Source: an uncultured Caryophanales bacterium
Lineage (GTDB): Bacteria; Bacillota_I; Bacilli_A; RF39; UBA660
NCBI GenBank assembly: GCA_949948745.1
Contig: CATLHA010000008.1
Coordinates: 1 to 47,226 of the forward strand
Length of the DNA: 47,226 nt
Reading direction: 5' to 3'
Part shown: positions 31,175 through 40,065 of the stretch, piece after piece
Layout of the letters: every line of letters begins with the position of its first letter
Numbering within the stretch: position 1 is the first letter of the stretch
Made by a program: the position numbers and the translations under genes
Notes under the pieces: generated by a model
Told to the model about the DNA's origin: nothing
Seen by the model: the letters and a program-made list of their open reading frames with translations, nothing else
Database searches by the model: none

Positions 31175-32767
31175 TTATAGAGTTGGAAAACTTGATGGTC
31201 CTAAAGGTAATCCTGTTAAATACCAAAGAATTACTATTACTATCCAAGCAAAGCTAATAATTAAACAATAAGGTAAAATTAGCTTTAATGCTCTACCAAA
31301 TGTAATTGGTCTTTTTTTATTTGGATTATATATATTTAAGTAACCAATAAGAATTACAAAGTATGCTAATAGTGGAGTGATACCTTTTGTCATAGAATCT
31401 CCAGCTCTTAATAAAAATTGAGAAAATTCTGGAGAAATATTTGCTTGCATTAATTTTGGTACTACGGTTGGTGCAAGTATAGTCCATTTAGCAAGTGGCG
31501 TTGGTGATATTAAATTTACTAATGCTATTACTAATAAAACTAATAATATTAAAGGCAATCCAGTAAAACCTGCTTGAGATATTATATTAGCACCCCATGC
31601 TGAAATTACTGTTGCAATATTTGTTTTTCTAAACACTGCAATAAATTGAGAAGCTAAAAATACTAAAATAATTAAACTACTTACATTTGCAAGATATTTA
31701 CTAGCATCTGTAATAAGTTCTTTATCATTTTTTATTGTCTTTGCTCCTTTACCATAGGCAATACCGATTACTATAAAGTAAAGTGATACTAAAAACGTAA
31801 ATCCATCCTGGAAATATGAATTTTCCCCAAAAACTTGAGCTAAATATGTAGCCTCTTTACTATCTAAAAGTAATCCAGAGAATGGTAATCCTGGTAATAA
31901 CGCATAGATAAAGAAGGCTATAAACAGAATAGTGGCAATAAAAACATTCTTTAATCCTTTTTTTTCTCTAATTTCATCTTGAAGTCTTTTTTGTTCTATT
32001 TCTTCTTCATTTTCTATAATTTCAATTTCTTCTGTTTTTTCTTCTGTTTCTTTATATCTTCCTAATTTAGGAACTACAAAATATTCTATTATAAATGTTC
32101 CAATGATTGATAATATAATTGAAGTTGCAATAATAATAATTAAATTTGATGTTAATGCTACATGATATGTTTCATCAATTACTCTTGCAGCAGCTTCTGT
32201 TATTGGAATTAAATTTGCTTCCATAGATCCTACAAACAAGGTAACACCATATCCAAATGCTACACCAGTAAAGGCTGTTATAATCCCTCCTAACGGACTT
32301 CTATTATTTTCTTTGAAGATGATTGCAGCCAGTGGAATCATAATTACATATCCACTTTCATTTATTAAACTAGATATAATAGAAATAAATATTACTATAA
32401 AGGTTAATTTCCTATTATCTACTTTTACCAAAACTCTTCGTATAAATGTATCAAAGAAACCTGTTGCTTGGGCAATACTTAATCCTATTAGGGCAATTAG
32501 TAGAGTACTTAATGTAGTAAAACTTATAAAATTAGTAGCAGCCTCACTTATTAAAAACTTTATTCCATCATAATTTAATAGATTTTCTACAGATACTAAT
32601 GTTTTTTCTAATTCATATGTTGTTAAATTCAATTTGTTATATGTTGCTTGTACTTGTAAAGTACTAAACACCCAACTTAATAAGATAGTTAATATTATTA
32701 GACATATAAATGTTGTTACAGGATGAAAATGAAATTTTTTAAGTTTTAATTTCTTTTTTTCTCTCAT
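31175..32767 (-). CDS. AbgT-family transporter
   Basis: This 530-residue membrane protein has about a dozen predicted helices. It matches the AbgT family (p-aminobenzoyl-glutamate importers and MtrF/YdaH-type drug or sulfonamide exporters). Support comes from GFFDTFIRRVLVKV near 103-116 and from the C-terminal block SPTPLAKWTILAPTVVPKLM followed by FLLRAGDSMTKGITPLLAYF. A charged cytoplasmic loop (about 240-275) rich in Glu and Lys separates the halves. Substrate is unknown. The ATG at 32767 has the SD GAGGAG and lies one base after the DUF951 stop, so it is the last gene of the parAB operon. Confidence 0.85.
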   Translation of the reverse strand: MREKKKLKLKKFHFHPVTTFICLIILTILLSWVFSTLQVQATYNKLNLTTYELEKTLVSVENLLNYDGIKFLISEAATNFISFTTLSTLLIALIGLSIAQATGFFDTFIRRVLVKVDNRKLTFIVIFISIISSLINESGYVIMIPLAAIIFKENNRSPLGGIITAFTGVAFGYGVTLFVGSMEANLIPITEAAARVIDETYHVALTSNLIIIIATSIILSIIGTFIIEYFVVPKLGRYKETEEKTEEIEIIENEEEIEQKRLQDEIREKKGLKNVFIATILFIAFFIYALLPGLPFSGLLLDSKEATYLAQVFGENSYFQDGFTFLVSLYFIVIGIAYGKGAKTIKNDKELITDASKYLANVSSLIILVFLASQFIAVFRKTNIATVISAWGANIISQAGFTGLPLILLVLLVIALVNLISPTPLAKWTILAPTVVPKLMQANISPEFSQFLLRAGDSMTKGITPLLAYFVILIGYLNIYNPNKKRPITFGRALKLILPYCLIISFAWIVIVILWYLTGLPLGPSSFPTL

Positions 32768-32768
32768 A

Positions 32769-32966
32769 TTACTGCTCCTCACTTTGAATTACTTTCTTTA
32801 ATTTACGATTAAATTCAATTCTTGGAAGCATTACTGTTCTATTACAATTGACACATCGAATTTTTATGTCAGCACCAAGACGAATAATCTCCCATTCATT
32901 TGTCCCACATGGGTGCCCTTTCTTCATCACTACTCGACTATTAAGTCCATATTCTTTATTTTCCAT
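32769..32966 (-). CDS. DUF951 (YyzM-like) small zinc-ribbon protein
   Basis: The 65-residue protein has the DUF951 pattern KKGHPCGTNEWEIIRLGADI then IRCVNCNRTVMLPR. The CxxC pair plus an earlier Cys and His suggest metal binding. It is widespread beside parB and ychF in Firmicutes and its role is unknown to me. Its ATG overlaps the mscS end by 11 bases, and the SD GAGGTT lies within mscS, so it is translationally coupled. Confidence 0.85.
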   Translation of the reverse strand: MENKEYGLNSRVVMKKGHPCGTNEWEIIRLGADIKIRCVNCNRTVMLPRIEFNRKLKKVIQSEEQ

Positions 32967-33765
32967 GATGAACCTCTATTTGTGGATATGGTATTTTAAT
33001 TTTTTCCTCATCCAAACATTTCTTTACTTCTTCTCTCATTAATCTTTGGACATTATAATGAGACATCGATTTTGTTGATGCAATTAATCGATAAGTTACA
33101 GATGAATCCTTTAATGCTTCAATTCCTAAAACTTGTACTTCATCAGTTAAATCTGGGAGCGTTTTTGTTAGTTTTTTTGCAAGTGATATTAATACTTTCT
33201 TTGTGCGCTCAATATCTTCTTCATAAGAAATTTCAACGTCTACAATTGCTTTTGAGTCTACCATACTTAAATTGGTAATTTCTGTAATGTTGTGATTTGC
33301 AATAATTTTAGTTTTTCCATCAAAACTTCTAATTCTGGTTGTTTTTAAACCTAAAAATATTACTTCTCCTGTAAAATCTCCAATTGTTACGTAGTCACCT
33401 ATCGCATATTGATTTTCTAATACTATTCCTATTCCGGCAATAATATCTTTAGCAAAATCCTGTAATGCAAGACCTAATAATACTCCAACAATTCCAAGTC
33501 CTGCTAATACAGAACTCACATCAACTCCATATACAGTTAAAATTGCTAGAATTGTAAATATACCAATTATATATTTCATAAAATTACATAACAGTATTTT
33601 TAGAGTTTCTGATTTTTTATAGTTATAACTACCCTTTTCAAGATTTCTTTCCTTTGCTGAAATTACTGTTTTAATTAGTTTTTTTAAAATTCCATGAATT
33701 AGTACAGCAACTGCTATATATAAAATTGGTAAATATATCTGAGGAATTATTACTTTCTCTAACAT
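32956..33765 (-). CDS. MscS-family mechanosensitive channel
   Basis: The 269-residue protein has three N-terminal membrane helices. The pore-lining helix lies around residues 85-110 (SSVLAGLGIVGVLLGLALQDF), with the Gly- and Ala-rich packing typical of MscS TM3. A beta domain follows (GDYVTIGDFTGEVIFLGLKTTRIR) and an alpha/beta C-terminal domain ends the protein. It should open under osmotic downshock and release solutes. The same gene type lies near parB in several Firmicutes. The SD AGGGGGAA precedes the ATG. Confidence 0.92.
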   Translation of the reverse strand: MLEKVIIPQIYLPILYIAVAVLIHGILKKLIKTVISAKERNLEKGSYNYKKSETLKILLCNFMKYIIGIFTILAILTVYGVDVSSVLAGLGIVGVLLGLALQDFAKDIIAGIGIVLENQYAIGDYVTIGDFTGEVIFLGLKTTRIRSFDGKTKIIANHNITEITNLSMVDSKAIVDVEISYEEDIERTKKVLISLAKKLTKTLPDLTDEVQVLGIEALKDSSVTYRLIASTKSMSHYNVQRLMREEVKKCLDEEKIKIPYPQIEVHHGK

Positions 33766-33776
33766 TTAATTTCCCC

Positions 33777-34679
33777 CTAATTTTCAAAACCAATAATTTC
33801 TAGTAAACGATTTAAATCATTATTATTAATGAAAGATATTTCCATTTTATTGTTTTTAATCTTTACTTTTGTTCCTAATTTTTCAGACAATTCTTCTTCT
33901 ACTGCCTTATATTCGTTTACTACATTTTCTCGTTTTTTTATTTTATTTTTCTTTGCATATAGACTATCTAATGAAATATTTTCGATTTGTCTAACACTTA
34001 GGTTTTCCATCACAATGCGCTCTGCTAATTCTTTAATTTTTACTGGATCTTCCATTTTACTTAAAACTCTAGCATGACTCATTGTTAGTTTTTCATCCAT
34101 TATCATATCTTTTACTTCTTCTGGAAGGTTTAGAATTCCTAGCATATTTGTGATATGACTTCTACTTTTTCCTAGTCTTTGGGCTAATTGTTCTTGTGTT
34201 AAAGATAATTCTTCTAATAATTTTTTATATGCCATTGCTTCTTCTAATGCATTTAAATTTTCTCTCTGTAAATTTTCTAGCAATGCAATTTCCATCATAT
34301 CATTATCACTAAAATCACGAACAATCGCTGGTATTGTTTCTTTTCCTGCTAATTCTGATGCTTTTACACGTCTTTCTCCAGCGATAATTTCATACCCTTT
34401 GATACTTTTTTTCGCTATAATTGGTTGAAATACACCATGTTCTTTAATTGAATCAGCCAATTCCTGTAATGCTTTTTCATCAAAATTTTTTCTTGGTTGA
34501 TATGGATTACTTCTTAATTGTGATAAAGGAATCTCTATAATTTCTTCCTTTGGTGTTTCCTCTATAATTTTTTCTTCGATACTTGAATAATTCATTGGTT
34601 CATTATTAAATAATTCTTCTAAACCACGACCTAATGCTTTTCTTCTATTGTTCTCTCTTTGAATTTCCATTTCTTTCAA
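33777..34679 (-). CDS. parB: Chromosome partition protein ParB/Spo0J
   Basis: This 300-residue CTP-dependent clamp loads at parS sites and recruits SMC. It has LGRGLEELF near the N-terminus, NPYQPRKNF near 58-66, the CTP-binding IAGERRVKASELAG near 98-111, ENLQRENLNALEEA near 133, the HTH around LTQEQLAQRLGKSRSHITN, and a C-terminal dimer domain. The gene overlaps parA by 35 bases. The only well-placed SD (AAGGAAG) fits a TTG at 34679; the ATG at 34670 is the alternative. I found no full parS in the window. Confidence 0.95.
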   Translation of the reverse strand: MKEMEIQRENNRRKALGRGLEELFNNEPMNYSSIEEKIIEETPKEEIIEIPLSQLRSNPYQPRKNFDEKALQELADSIKEHGVFQPIIAKKSIKGYEIIAGERRVKASELAGKETIPAIVRDFSDNDMMEIALLENLQRENLNALEEAMAYKKLLEELSLTQEQLAQRLGKSRSHITNMLGILNLPEEVKDMIMDEKLTMSHARVLSKMEDPVKIKELAERIVMENLSVRQIENISLDSLYAKKNKIKKRENVVNEYKAVEEELSEKLGTKVKIKNNKMEISFINNNDLNRLLEIIGFEN

Positions 34680-35445
34680 TCACTTCCTTTGCTAAATTTA
34701 AATATGCAATTGTTCCACGATGTTTTGGATCATATTCTATAATTGGAGTTCCATGTGATGGTGCCTCTGCAATTCTTACTAGTCTTGGAATTATTGTATT
34801 ATAAACTCTTTCTTTAAAGAATCTACGTATGTCTTCTACTACTTCTAAACATAGAATTGCTCTTGAATCAAGCATTGTTAAAAGAACTCCCTCAATATCT
34901 AGGTTAGGATTTAAGTTTTTCTGGGCTAGCATTATAGTGTTTAATAATTGTGTAATTCCCTCTAATGCAAAGAACTCACATTGAACTGGTATAATTACGG
35001 AATTAGATGCTGTTAGAGCATTTGTTGTAATTAACCCTAAGGATGGGGGACAATCAATAATAATGAAATCAAATACATCTTTTATTGGATCCAACCCCTG
35101 TTTTAACTGTATATTTTTTGAAAAGTTTTGTTCTGACTTACTTTTTTCTACTAATTCTATATCTAATCCTGCTAAATTAATTGTAGCTGGTAAAAGGTAT
35201 AGATTTTTAAATTTTGTTTTTATAATTGCTTCTTGTGCAAGGCATCTTCCTGTCATTACATCATGTACACTTTTGATAATATCCCCTTTGTTAACACCCA
35301 CTCCAGTTGTTGTATTTCCTTGAGGGTCTAAATCTATTAATAATACTCTTTTTCCTAAATGTGCTAAAGATGCAGAAAGATTTATACTTGTTGTTGTTTT
35401 TCCTACTCCACCTTTTTGATTTACTAATGAAATTATCTTTCCCAT
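34645..35445 (-). CDS. parA: Chromosome partition ATPase ParA/Soj
   Basis: The 266-residue ATPase has the deviant Walker A KGGVGKTT (11-18), LLIDLDPQGNTTTG near 35-48 and IIIDCPPSLGLIT near 129. B. subtilis Soj moves on DNA with Spo0J, controls DnaA and affects sporulation onset. The 266-residue length is close to Soj (253). The SD AAAGGTGG and a promoter with an extended -10 precede it. It heads a five-gene operon. Confidence 0.96.
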   Translation of the reverse strand: MGKIISLVNQKGGVGKTTTSINLSASLAHLGKRVLLIDLDPQGNTTTGVGVNKGDIIKSVHDVMTGRCLAQEAIIKTKFKNLYLLPATINLAGLDIELVEKSKSEQNFSKNIQLKQGLDPIKDVFDFIIIDCPPSLGLITTNALTASNSVIIPVQCEFFALEGITQLLNTIMLAQKNLNPNLDIEGVLLTMLDSRAILCLEVVEDIRRFFKERVYNTIIPRLVRIAEAPSHGTPIIEYDPKHRGTIAYLNLAKEVIERNGNSKREQ

Positions 35446-35477
35446 GTTACCACCTTTTTTTGTTTTAATACTTTTCT

Positions 35478-35506
35478 ATTTTAACAAAAATAAATTAAAT
35501 ATGAAA
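35478..35506 (-). promoter_or_regulatory. Promoter of the parA operon
   Basis: TTTCAT (35501-35506), 17 bases, TAAAAT (35478-35483) with TGT as extended -10, on the minus strand. Confidence 0.5.
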
Positions 35507-35524
35507 TGAATTCTTATGAATTTG

Positions 35525-35553
35525 TTAAAAAAAAGTAGAACTCTCTACTTTTT
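35525..35553 (-). terminator. noc terminator
   Basis: A 10-bp perfect stem (35544-35553 with 35530-35539), a four-base loop and eight T overlap the noc stop codon on the minus strand. Confidence 0.9.
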
Positions 35554-36643
35554 ACATATTTTTCTCTATTTTTATTACTATCTGATAATTTTTTTCAAAG
35601 TCCATTTCTTCTACTTTGATTATAAATCCTTTTTCTCTTACTTTTCCAACACTATTTCTAATTTGTGCAACTGCATCTCTTAAAGAAAATAATTCTTCAT
35701 CATCTAATAACTCAATTACATTTGGTTTTTCTTGTGGAGTAATTAGCTGATTGATATCTTTTTTAGGTTTTACTTGGAAAATGCTTGGACTATTGTCATC
35801 TTCTTCTTCATCAATACTATCAGATTGAGGTATTATTGGTCTTACAAGCGATTCTGTTTTATTTGAAACTGGTGTAGGCATTGCATTTGGCATTTCAAAT
35901 CTTTCTACTTTTGCCTCACGATTTTCTACAGGGATTTGAGTAGGATTAATTGGATTTGAATTATAATTTTGATTTAGAGCATTTGACTCTACTGGTTGTT
36001 CATTATTTTTTGGAAACTCATTTATTATTGGTTTTTCCATTGTTCTTACTGAAGCACCTTTAATTCTTGTATCAAGTTCACGAACTGTCATTCTTTTGTC
36101 AATAATTTCGTGTAACATTGCAATTTGTTCTTCTGCATTCTGTAAATTTAGTAAACTTCTAGCATGACGCTCTGAGATTTGATCTTTTAATAATGCTTCT
36201 TGTACCTCATCTGGTAATGAAAGAAGTCTCATTTTATTTGCAATAGAAGCTTGACTTTTTCCCATAGTACGCCCTAATTCTTCTTGTGTCATAGAGTCTA
36301 ATTCTAAGATTTTTTGATATGTTCTAGCTTCTTCTATTGGTGTTAAATCTTTTCTTTGAAGATTTTCTAATAGTGCTACTTTTGATGTTTCTTTATCATC
36401 TAAATTTCTAATAATTGCAGGAATTTTAGTAAGTCCTGCCATTGCAGATGCTTTATATCTTCTCTCTCCGGCAATAATTTCATACTTATCTCCAATTTTT
36501 CTAACTATGATTGGCTGAATTACCCCGTGTGCTTTAATTGAATCTGATAGTTCTTTTAAAGCATCACCATTAAACACCTCACGTGGCTGAAAACGGTTAG
36601 GGATAATATCATCTAAGTATAAATCCACTACTTCTCTATCCAT
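35552..36643 (-). CDS. noc: Nucleoid occlusion protein Noc with a long linker
   Basis: This 363-residue ParB paralog has the N-domain motif PNRFQPREVF, the CTP-binding IIAGERRYKASAMAG (56-70), ENLQRKDLTPIEEA near 93-106 and a Noc-type HTH (GKSQASIANKMRLLSLP, 128-144). B. subtilis Noc has 283 residues. Here a polar, Asn-, Pro- and Glu-rich segment of about 110 residues (200-310) precedes the C-terminal dimer domain. The N-terminal amphipathic helix that tethers B. subtilis Noc to the membrane is missing. An in-frame stop with no start codon in between rules out an extension. The SD GAGGTTT is clear. A perfect Noc site lies at 39443-39456. Confidence 0.9.
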   Translation of the reverse strand: MDREVVDLYLDDIIPNRFQPREVFNGDALKELSDSIKAHGVIQPIIVRKIGDKYEIIAGERRYKASAMAGLTKIPAIIRNLDDKETSKVALLENLQRKDLTPIEEARTYQKILELDSMTQEELGRTMGKSQASIANKMRLLSLPDEVQEALLKDQISERHARSLLNLQNAEEQIAMLHEIIDKRMTVRELDTRIKGASVRTMEKPIINEFPKNNEQPVESNALNQNYNSNPINPTQIPVENREAKVERFEMPNAMPTPVSNKTESLVRPIIPQSDSIDEEEDDNSPSIFQVKPKKDINQLITPQEKPNVIELLDDEELFSLRDAVAQIRNSVGKVREKGFIIKVEEMDFEKNYQIVIKIEKNM

Positions 36644-36697
36644 AGTAAACCTCTTTTCATTCTTTTTATTCTTTTACCTATTTTTCTAATCATATTC

Positions 36698-36725
36698 ATT
36701 ATACCATATTTTTTCAACTAAACAA
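36698..36725 (-). promoter_or_regulatory. Sigma-A promoter of noc
   Basis: TTGTTT (36720-36725), 16 bases, TATAAT (36698-36703) with TGG as extended -10, on the minus strand, right behind the rsmG terminator. Confidence 0.65.
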
Positions 36726-36757
36726 GAAAAAAGCCGATTTTTTTTGATAATCGACTT
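36726..36757 (-). terminator. rsmG terminator
   Basis: An 8-bp stem (36750-36757 with 36731-36738, one G-U pair) and a T-run on the minus strand, about 40 bases after the rsmG stop. Confidence 0.8.
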
Positions 36758-36798
36758 CTATCAATCTTATGTTTCTAAATTGTATTTTTATCACTATT

Positions 36799-37500
36799 TT
36801 ATTTATTATTTTTAATTTTATCTATCTTTCTTGGGTATATTGGATTCGTTTTTGCATCTTTTTTTATTAAAATAATATTTCTAATACTATTCTCTATTGG
36901 AAGATAAAAAGTTTCTCGACGTTTTATTTTTCCATTTAATTTCATTAGTATTTCTTGTGAATCTATTATTTCTTCATCTATATTTGCTTTCATTGGAATA
37001 AAGTACCCATCTACTGCTACCATAGGAATACATAATTCAGCTAATATTCTTAAATTCGTTACCGCCCTTGCTGTTACTATATCGAATATTTCTCTATTAT
37101 CTTTTGCATAATCTTCTGCTCTTGTATGAATTGCCTCAATATCAGTCAATTCTAAGTCTTTTATAATTTGATTTAGATAATTTACCCTTTTTTGTAAGGA
37201 GTCTATTAATGTTATTTTTAGATTTGGAAAAGCAATTTTTAATACAATTCCAGGAAATCCTGCACCGCTTCCTACATCGCATAAAGTCATTTTCTTGTTT
37301 AAATCGATTACTTTTACTATTGTTAAACTATCATAAAAATGTTTTAAATATACTTCTTCTTTTTCTATAATCCTAGTTAAATTCATTTTTTCATTCCAAG
37401 AAATTAATAATCGATAAAATTTTTCTAATTTTGATAGTTGATCTTCCGTTAATAAAATACCTAATTTTTTTGCTTCTTCTAAAAAACATTCTATATTCAT
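36799..37500 (-). CDS. rsmG: 16S rRNA (guanine-527-N7)-methyltransferase RsmG
   Basis: The 233-residue SAM enzyme methylates G527 of 16S rRNA; loss gives low-level streptomycin resistance in several bacteria. Signature segments are LISWNEKMNLTRI near 32-44, the SAM site CDVGSGAGFPGIVLKIAFP near 74-92 and TARAVTNL near 143. It overlaps the mnmG stop as ATGA, the classic gidA-gidB coupling. The tail after the domain is basic and Asn-rich. Confidence 0.96.
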   Translation of the reverse strand: MNIECFLEEAKKLGILLTEDQLSKLEKFYRLLISWNEKMNLTRIIEKEEVYLKHFYDSLTIVKVIDLNKKMTLCDVGSGAGFPGIVLKIAFPNLKITLIDSLQKRVNYLNQIIKDLELTDIEAIHTRAEDYAKDNREIFDIVTARAVTNLRILAELCIPMVAVDGYFIPMKANIDEEIIDSQEILMKLNGKIKRRETFYLPIENSIRNIILIKKDAKTNPIYPRKIDKIKNNK

Positions 37501-39356
37501 ACTCTTTTTTCCTTTTTTAAATAAACCATTAGTATTGAAATATCTGCAGGATTTACTCCACTAATACGTGAGGCTTGTGCTATGGTTGTTGGTCTAATAG
37601 TAGATAACTTTTGCCTTGCTTCACTTGCTAAATTGTGAACATTGTCATAATTGATATCTTCTGGAATTTTTATTTTTTCTAAATCAAGCATTTTTTCTGC
37701 TTCACGATTTGCCTTTTTTATGTATCCTTCATATTTGTCTTGAATTTCTACCTGTTCAATTACTTCATTAGAAAAATCTATATCTATCCATTTTTTTAAA
37801 TTTTGAATTGTTATTTCTGGTCTTTTTAGTAAATCATATAAGCTTATTCCATCTAGTAGTTTTGTGGAACCAATAGACTCTAAATATTCATTATTTTCCT
37901 TTGTTGGAGTTACTTTTGTTTGCTTTAATAAATTATTAAGTTCTTCTATTTTTTCTTGTTTTAGTTTAAATTTCTGATATCTTTCTTCATTTATTAAACC
38001 AATGTCATGTCCATATTCTCTAAGTCTTAAGTCTGCGTTATCGTGTCGTAGTAATAATCTATATTCTGCACGAGATGTTAACATACGATATGGTTCTTTG
38101 GTTCCTTTTGTTACTAGGTCATCTATTAAAACACCAATATATGCTTCATTTCTTTTTAAAATTAGAGAATCTTGATTATGTATTTTACGAGAAGCGTTAA
38201 TTCCTGCAATTAATCCTTGTCCAGCAGCTTCTTCATACCCACTAGTTCCATTAATTTGTCCTGCAGTAAATAAGTTTTCAATTACTTTTGTCTCTAAAGA
38301 TTGTTTTAATTGTAGTGGGTCAATTGCATCATATTCTATCGCATAGGCATATTTTAATATTTTGGCATTTTCTAATCCTGGTAAACTATGAACCATTAAA
38401 TCTTGTATTTCTTCTGGCATACTAGTTGAAAATCCTTGAATATAGATATCATCGTAATATAAGCTTTCTGGCTCTAGAAATAATTGATGTCTTTCTTTAT
38501 CTTTAAATCTTACTACTTTATCTTCTATAGATGGACAGTATCTTGGTCCTATTCCTTCAACATAACCTCCATACATACTTGATTTTTCTAGGTTTTGCAT
38601 AATAATTTCGTGTGTTTCTTTTGTAGTATAAATTAAGTGACATGGTAATTGATCCTCTACTTTATATAGAGGTTCATTATCAAAAGAGAATGTGTGGGTA
38701 ACATCATCTCCAGGCTCTAAGCTGGTTTTTGAATAATCAATACTATTTTTATCAATTCTTTGTGGAGTACCTGTTTTTAATCTTTGTATTGTGAATCCAT
38801 ATTCTCTTAACTTATCACTTAGAAATTTAGATGGTCTTTCCCCATGAGGGCCACTTACTGTCTTTTTATCTCCTCTTAAGATTACTGCTTTTAAATAAGT
38901 TCCAGTTGTTAAAACAACAGCTTCTGCTTCGATTTTTTCTCCATTTTCTAAAATAACACCTTTGATTTTATTTTCTTCTACTATTAAATCTTCAACTAAA
39001 GACTCTCTTACCTCTAGATTTTCTTGATTTTTTATTGTTTCAATCATTGCTTTTGGATATGTTATTTTATCTCCTTGGGCGCGTAAAGCTCTAACTGCAG
39101 GTCCTTTTTTCGTATTTAACATTTTTACCTGAAGACAACTATGATCAATATTATTTGCCATTTCCCCACCTAGAGCATCAATTTCTCTTACTATAATTCC
39201 CTTTGCTGGACCACCAATCGATGGATTACAAGGCATGTCTGCTATATTTTTTATATTTCCTGTAATTAGAAGAGTTTTATTTCCTAGACGTGCTGCTGCA
39301 AGAGACGCTTCACATCCAGCATGCCCTCCTCCTACTACGATAATGTCATACTTCAT
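37497..39356 (-). CDS. mnmG: tRNA uridine-5-carboxymethylaminomethyl modification enzyme MnmG (GidA)
   Basis: This 619-residue FAD enzyme acts with MnmE to modify the wobble uridine of several tRNAs. The FAD Rossmann motif VVGGGHAGCEA is near the N-terminus. MPCNPSIGGPAKG carries the conserved cysteine, QINGTSGYEEAAGQGLIAG is near 380, and the C-terminal helical domain contains IAQASRISGVNPADIS. I chose the ATG at 39356, after AGAGGAAG. The usual mnmE-mnmG adjacency is broken here by an inserted transglutaminase-like gene and the Noc palindrome. Confidence 0.96.
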   Translation of the reverse strand: MKYDIIVVGGGHAGCEASLAAARLGNKTLLITGNIKNIADMPCNPSIGGPAKGIIVREIDALGGEMANNIDHSCLQVKMLNTKKGPAVRALRAQGDKITYPKAMIETIKNQENLEVRESLVEDLIVEENKIKGVILENGEKIEAEAVVLTTGTYLKAVILRGDKKTVSGPHGERPSKFLSDKLREYGFTIQRLKTGTPQRIDKNSIDYSKTSLEPGDDVTHTFSFDNEPLYKVEDQLPCHLIYTTKETHEIIMQNLEKSSMYGGYVEGIGPRYCPSIEDKVVRFKDKERHQLFLEPESLYYDDIYIQGFSTSMPEEIQDLMVHSLPGLENAKILKYAYAIEYDAIDPLQLKQSLETKVIENLFTAGQINGTSGYEEAAGQGLIAGINASRKIHNQDSLILKRNEAYIGVLIDDLVTKGTKEPYRMLTSRAEYRLLLRHDNADLRLREYGHDIGLINEERYQKFKLKQEKIEELNNLLKQTKVTPTKENNEYLESIGSTKLLDGISLYDLLKRPEITIQNLKKWIDIDFSNEVIEQVEIQDKYEGYIKKANREAEKMLDLEKIKIPEDINYDNVHNLASEARQKLSTIRPTTIAQASRISGVNPADISILMVYLKKEKRV

Positions 39357-39386
39357 TTGATACACTTCCTCTTTTTTTCTGGAACT

Positions 39387-39415
39387 ATTATACAATACTT
39401 TGCCTTTTTTTTAAA
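39387..39415 (-). promoter_or_regulatory. Sigma-A promoter of mnmG-rsmG
   Basis: TTTAAA (39410-39415), 17 bases, TATAAT (39387-39392) on the minus strand. Confidence 0.6.
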
Positions 39416-39436
39416 TTTTTTTTGGGAAATATAGAA

Positions 39437-39462
39437 AAAATTATTTCCCGGGAAATAATTTT
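39437..39462. promoter_or_regulatory. Noc-binding site (NBS) in a 26-bp palindrome
   Basis: ATTTCCCGGGAAAT (39443-39456) equals the B. subtilis NBS consensus exactly and is the centre of a perfect palindrome extending to 39437 and 39462. Followed by T-rich sequence on the minus strand, it could also act as a terminator with a CCGG loop for the upstream gene. A partial copy (GGGAAAT) lies at 39424-39430. Confidence 0.75.
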
Positions 39463-39508
39463 GCTATTTAAATTCTATTTTTTGAATTTATATTACATTT
39501 TTAGTAAT

Positions 39509-40060
39509 TTATATTTTTATTTTTCTACCTGTTCGACAATGATTATAAAATTTTGGACCTATAATTCCATAGTTTGGTTTTTGATATTCATAACAATAAA
39601 AATTTGAAAGATCATCATTGGGAGTAAAAAAATTATTTTTAAAACCATTTTTAATAAATCTATCTTTTGCATCTTTTAAACACTCTTGTTCACTATCATA
39701 TTCATGAATTCCTCTAGTAATTAAAGACAAACTAGGTTCTATCCATATATACTTTCCATTATTCTTATAAACTAAAAAAGAATGAGATGGACAATAATTA
39801 TCATTAATATATAAATAAATTAAGTATGTTTTAAAAGAATAGCGATTATTTTCAAAATAATATCTTAAAAGTTCACATCGATCCCAACAAATTCCTATTT
39901 TTCTACAAAATGTTTCTTCTGGAGTTTGAAGATGGTATTCTCTATCATCGTTATTATCATCGAAATGTTCTTGTTGTTTAGTATCAATCCATCCATATCT
40001 AATTTCTTTTAGTACATAATTAAATAAACTTTCAATATCTAGATTTAGAAACTCTTTCAT
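39509..40060 (-). CDS. Transglutaminase-like cysteine-protease-fold protein
   Basis: This 183-residue protein shows a Cys-His-Glu/Asp arrangement of the transglutaminase-like superfamily: TFCRKIGICWDRCELLRYYF near 50-69 (the Cys of GICWD as nucleophile), PSHSFLVY near 90-97 (His) and KYIWIEPSL near 102-110. It is a small intracellular protein without signal peptide; activity and substrate are unknown. It begins six bases downstream of the mnmE stop, with AGGAAAG as SD, so it is co-transcribed with mnmE. A TTG at 40081 inside mnmE is the less likely start. Confidence 0.65.
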   Translation of the reverse strand: MKEFLNLDIESLFNYVLKEIRYGWIDTKQQEHFDDNNDDREYHLQTPEETFCRKIGICWDRCELLRYYFENNRYSFKTYLIYLYINDNYCPSHSFLVYKNNGKYIWIEPSLSLITRGIHEYDSEQECLKDAKDRFIKNGFKNNFFTPNDDLSNFYCYEYQKPNYGIIGPKFYNHCRTGRKIKI

Positions 40061-40065
40061 ATATA

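Noticed and set aside
34710-34726. TGTTCCACGATGTTTT in parA as a parS site
   Set aside because: Only one half matches the 16-bp parS palindrome (about 10 of 16). A similar half-match at 40587-40602 in mnmE is no better. No full parS was found.
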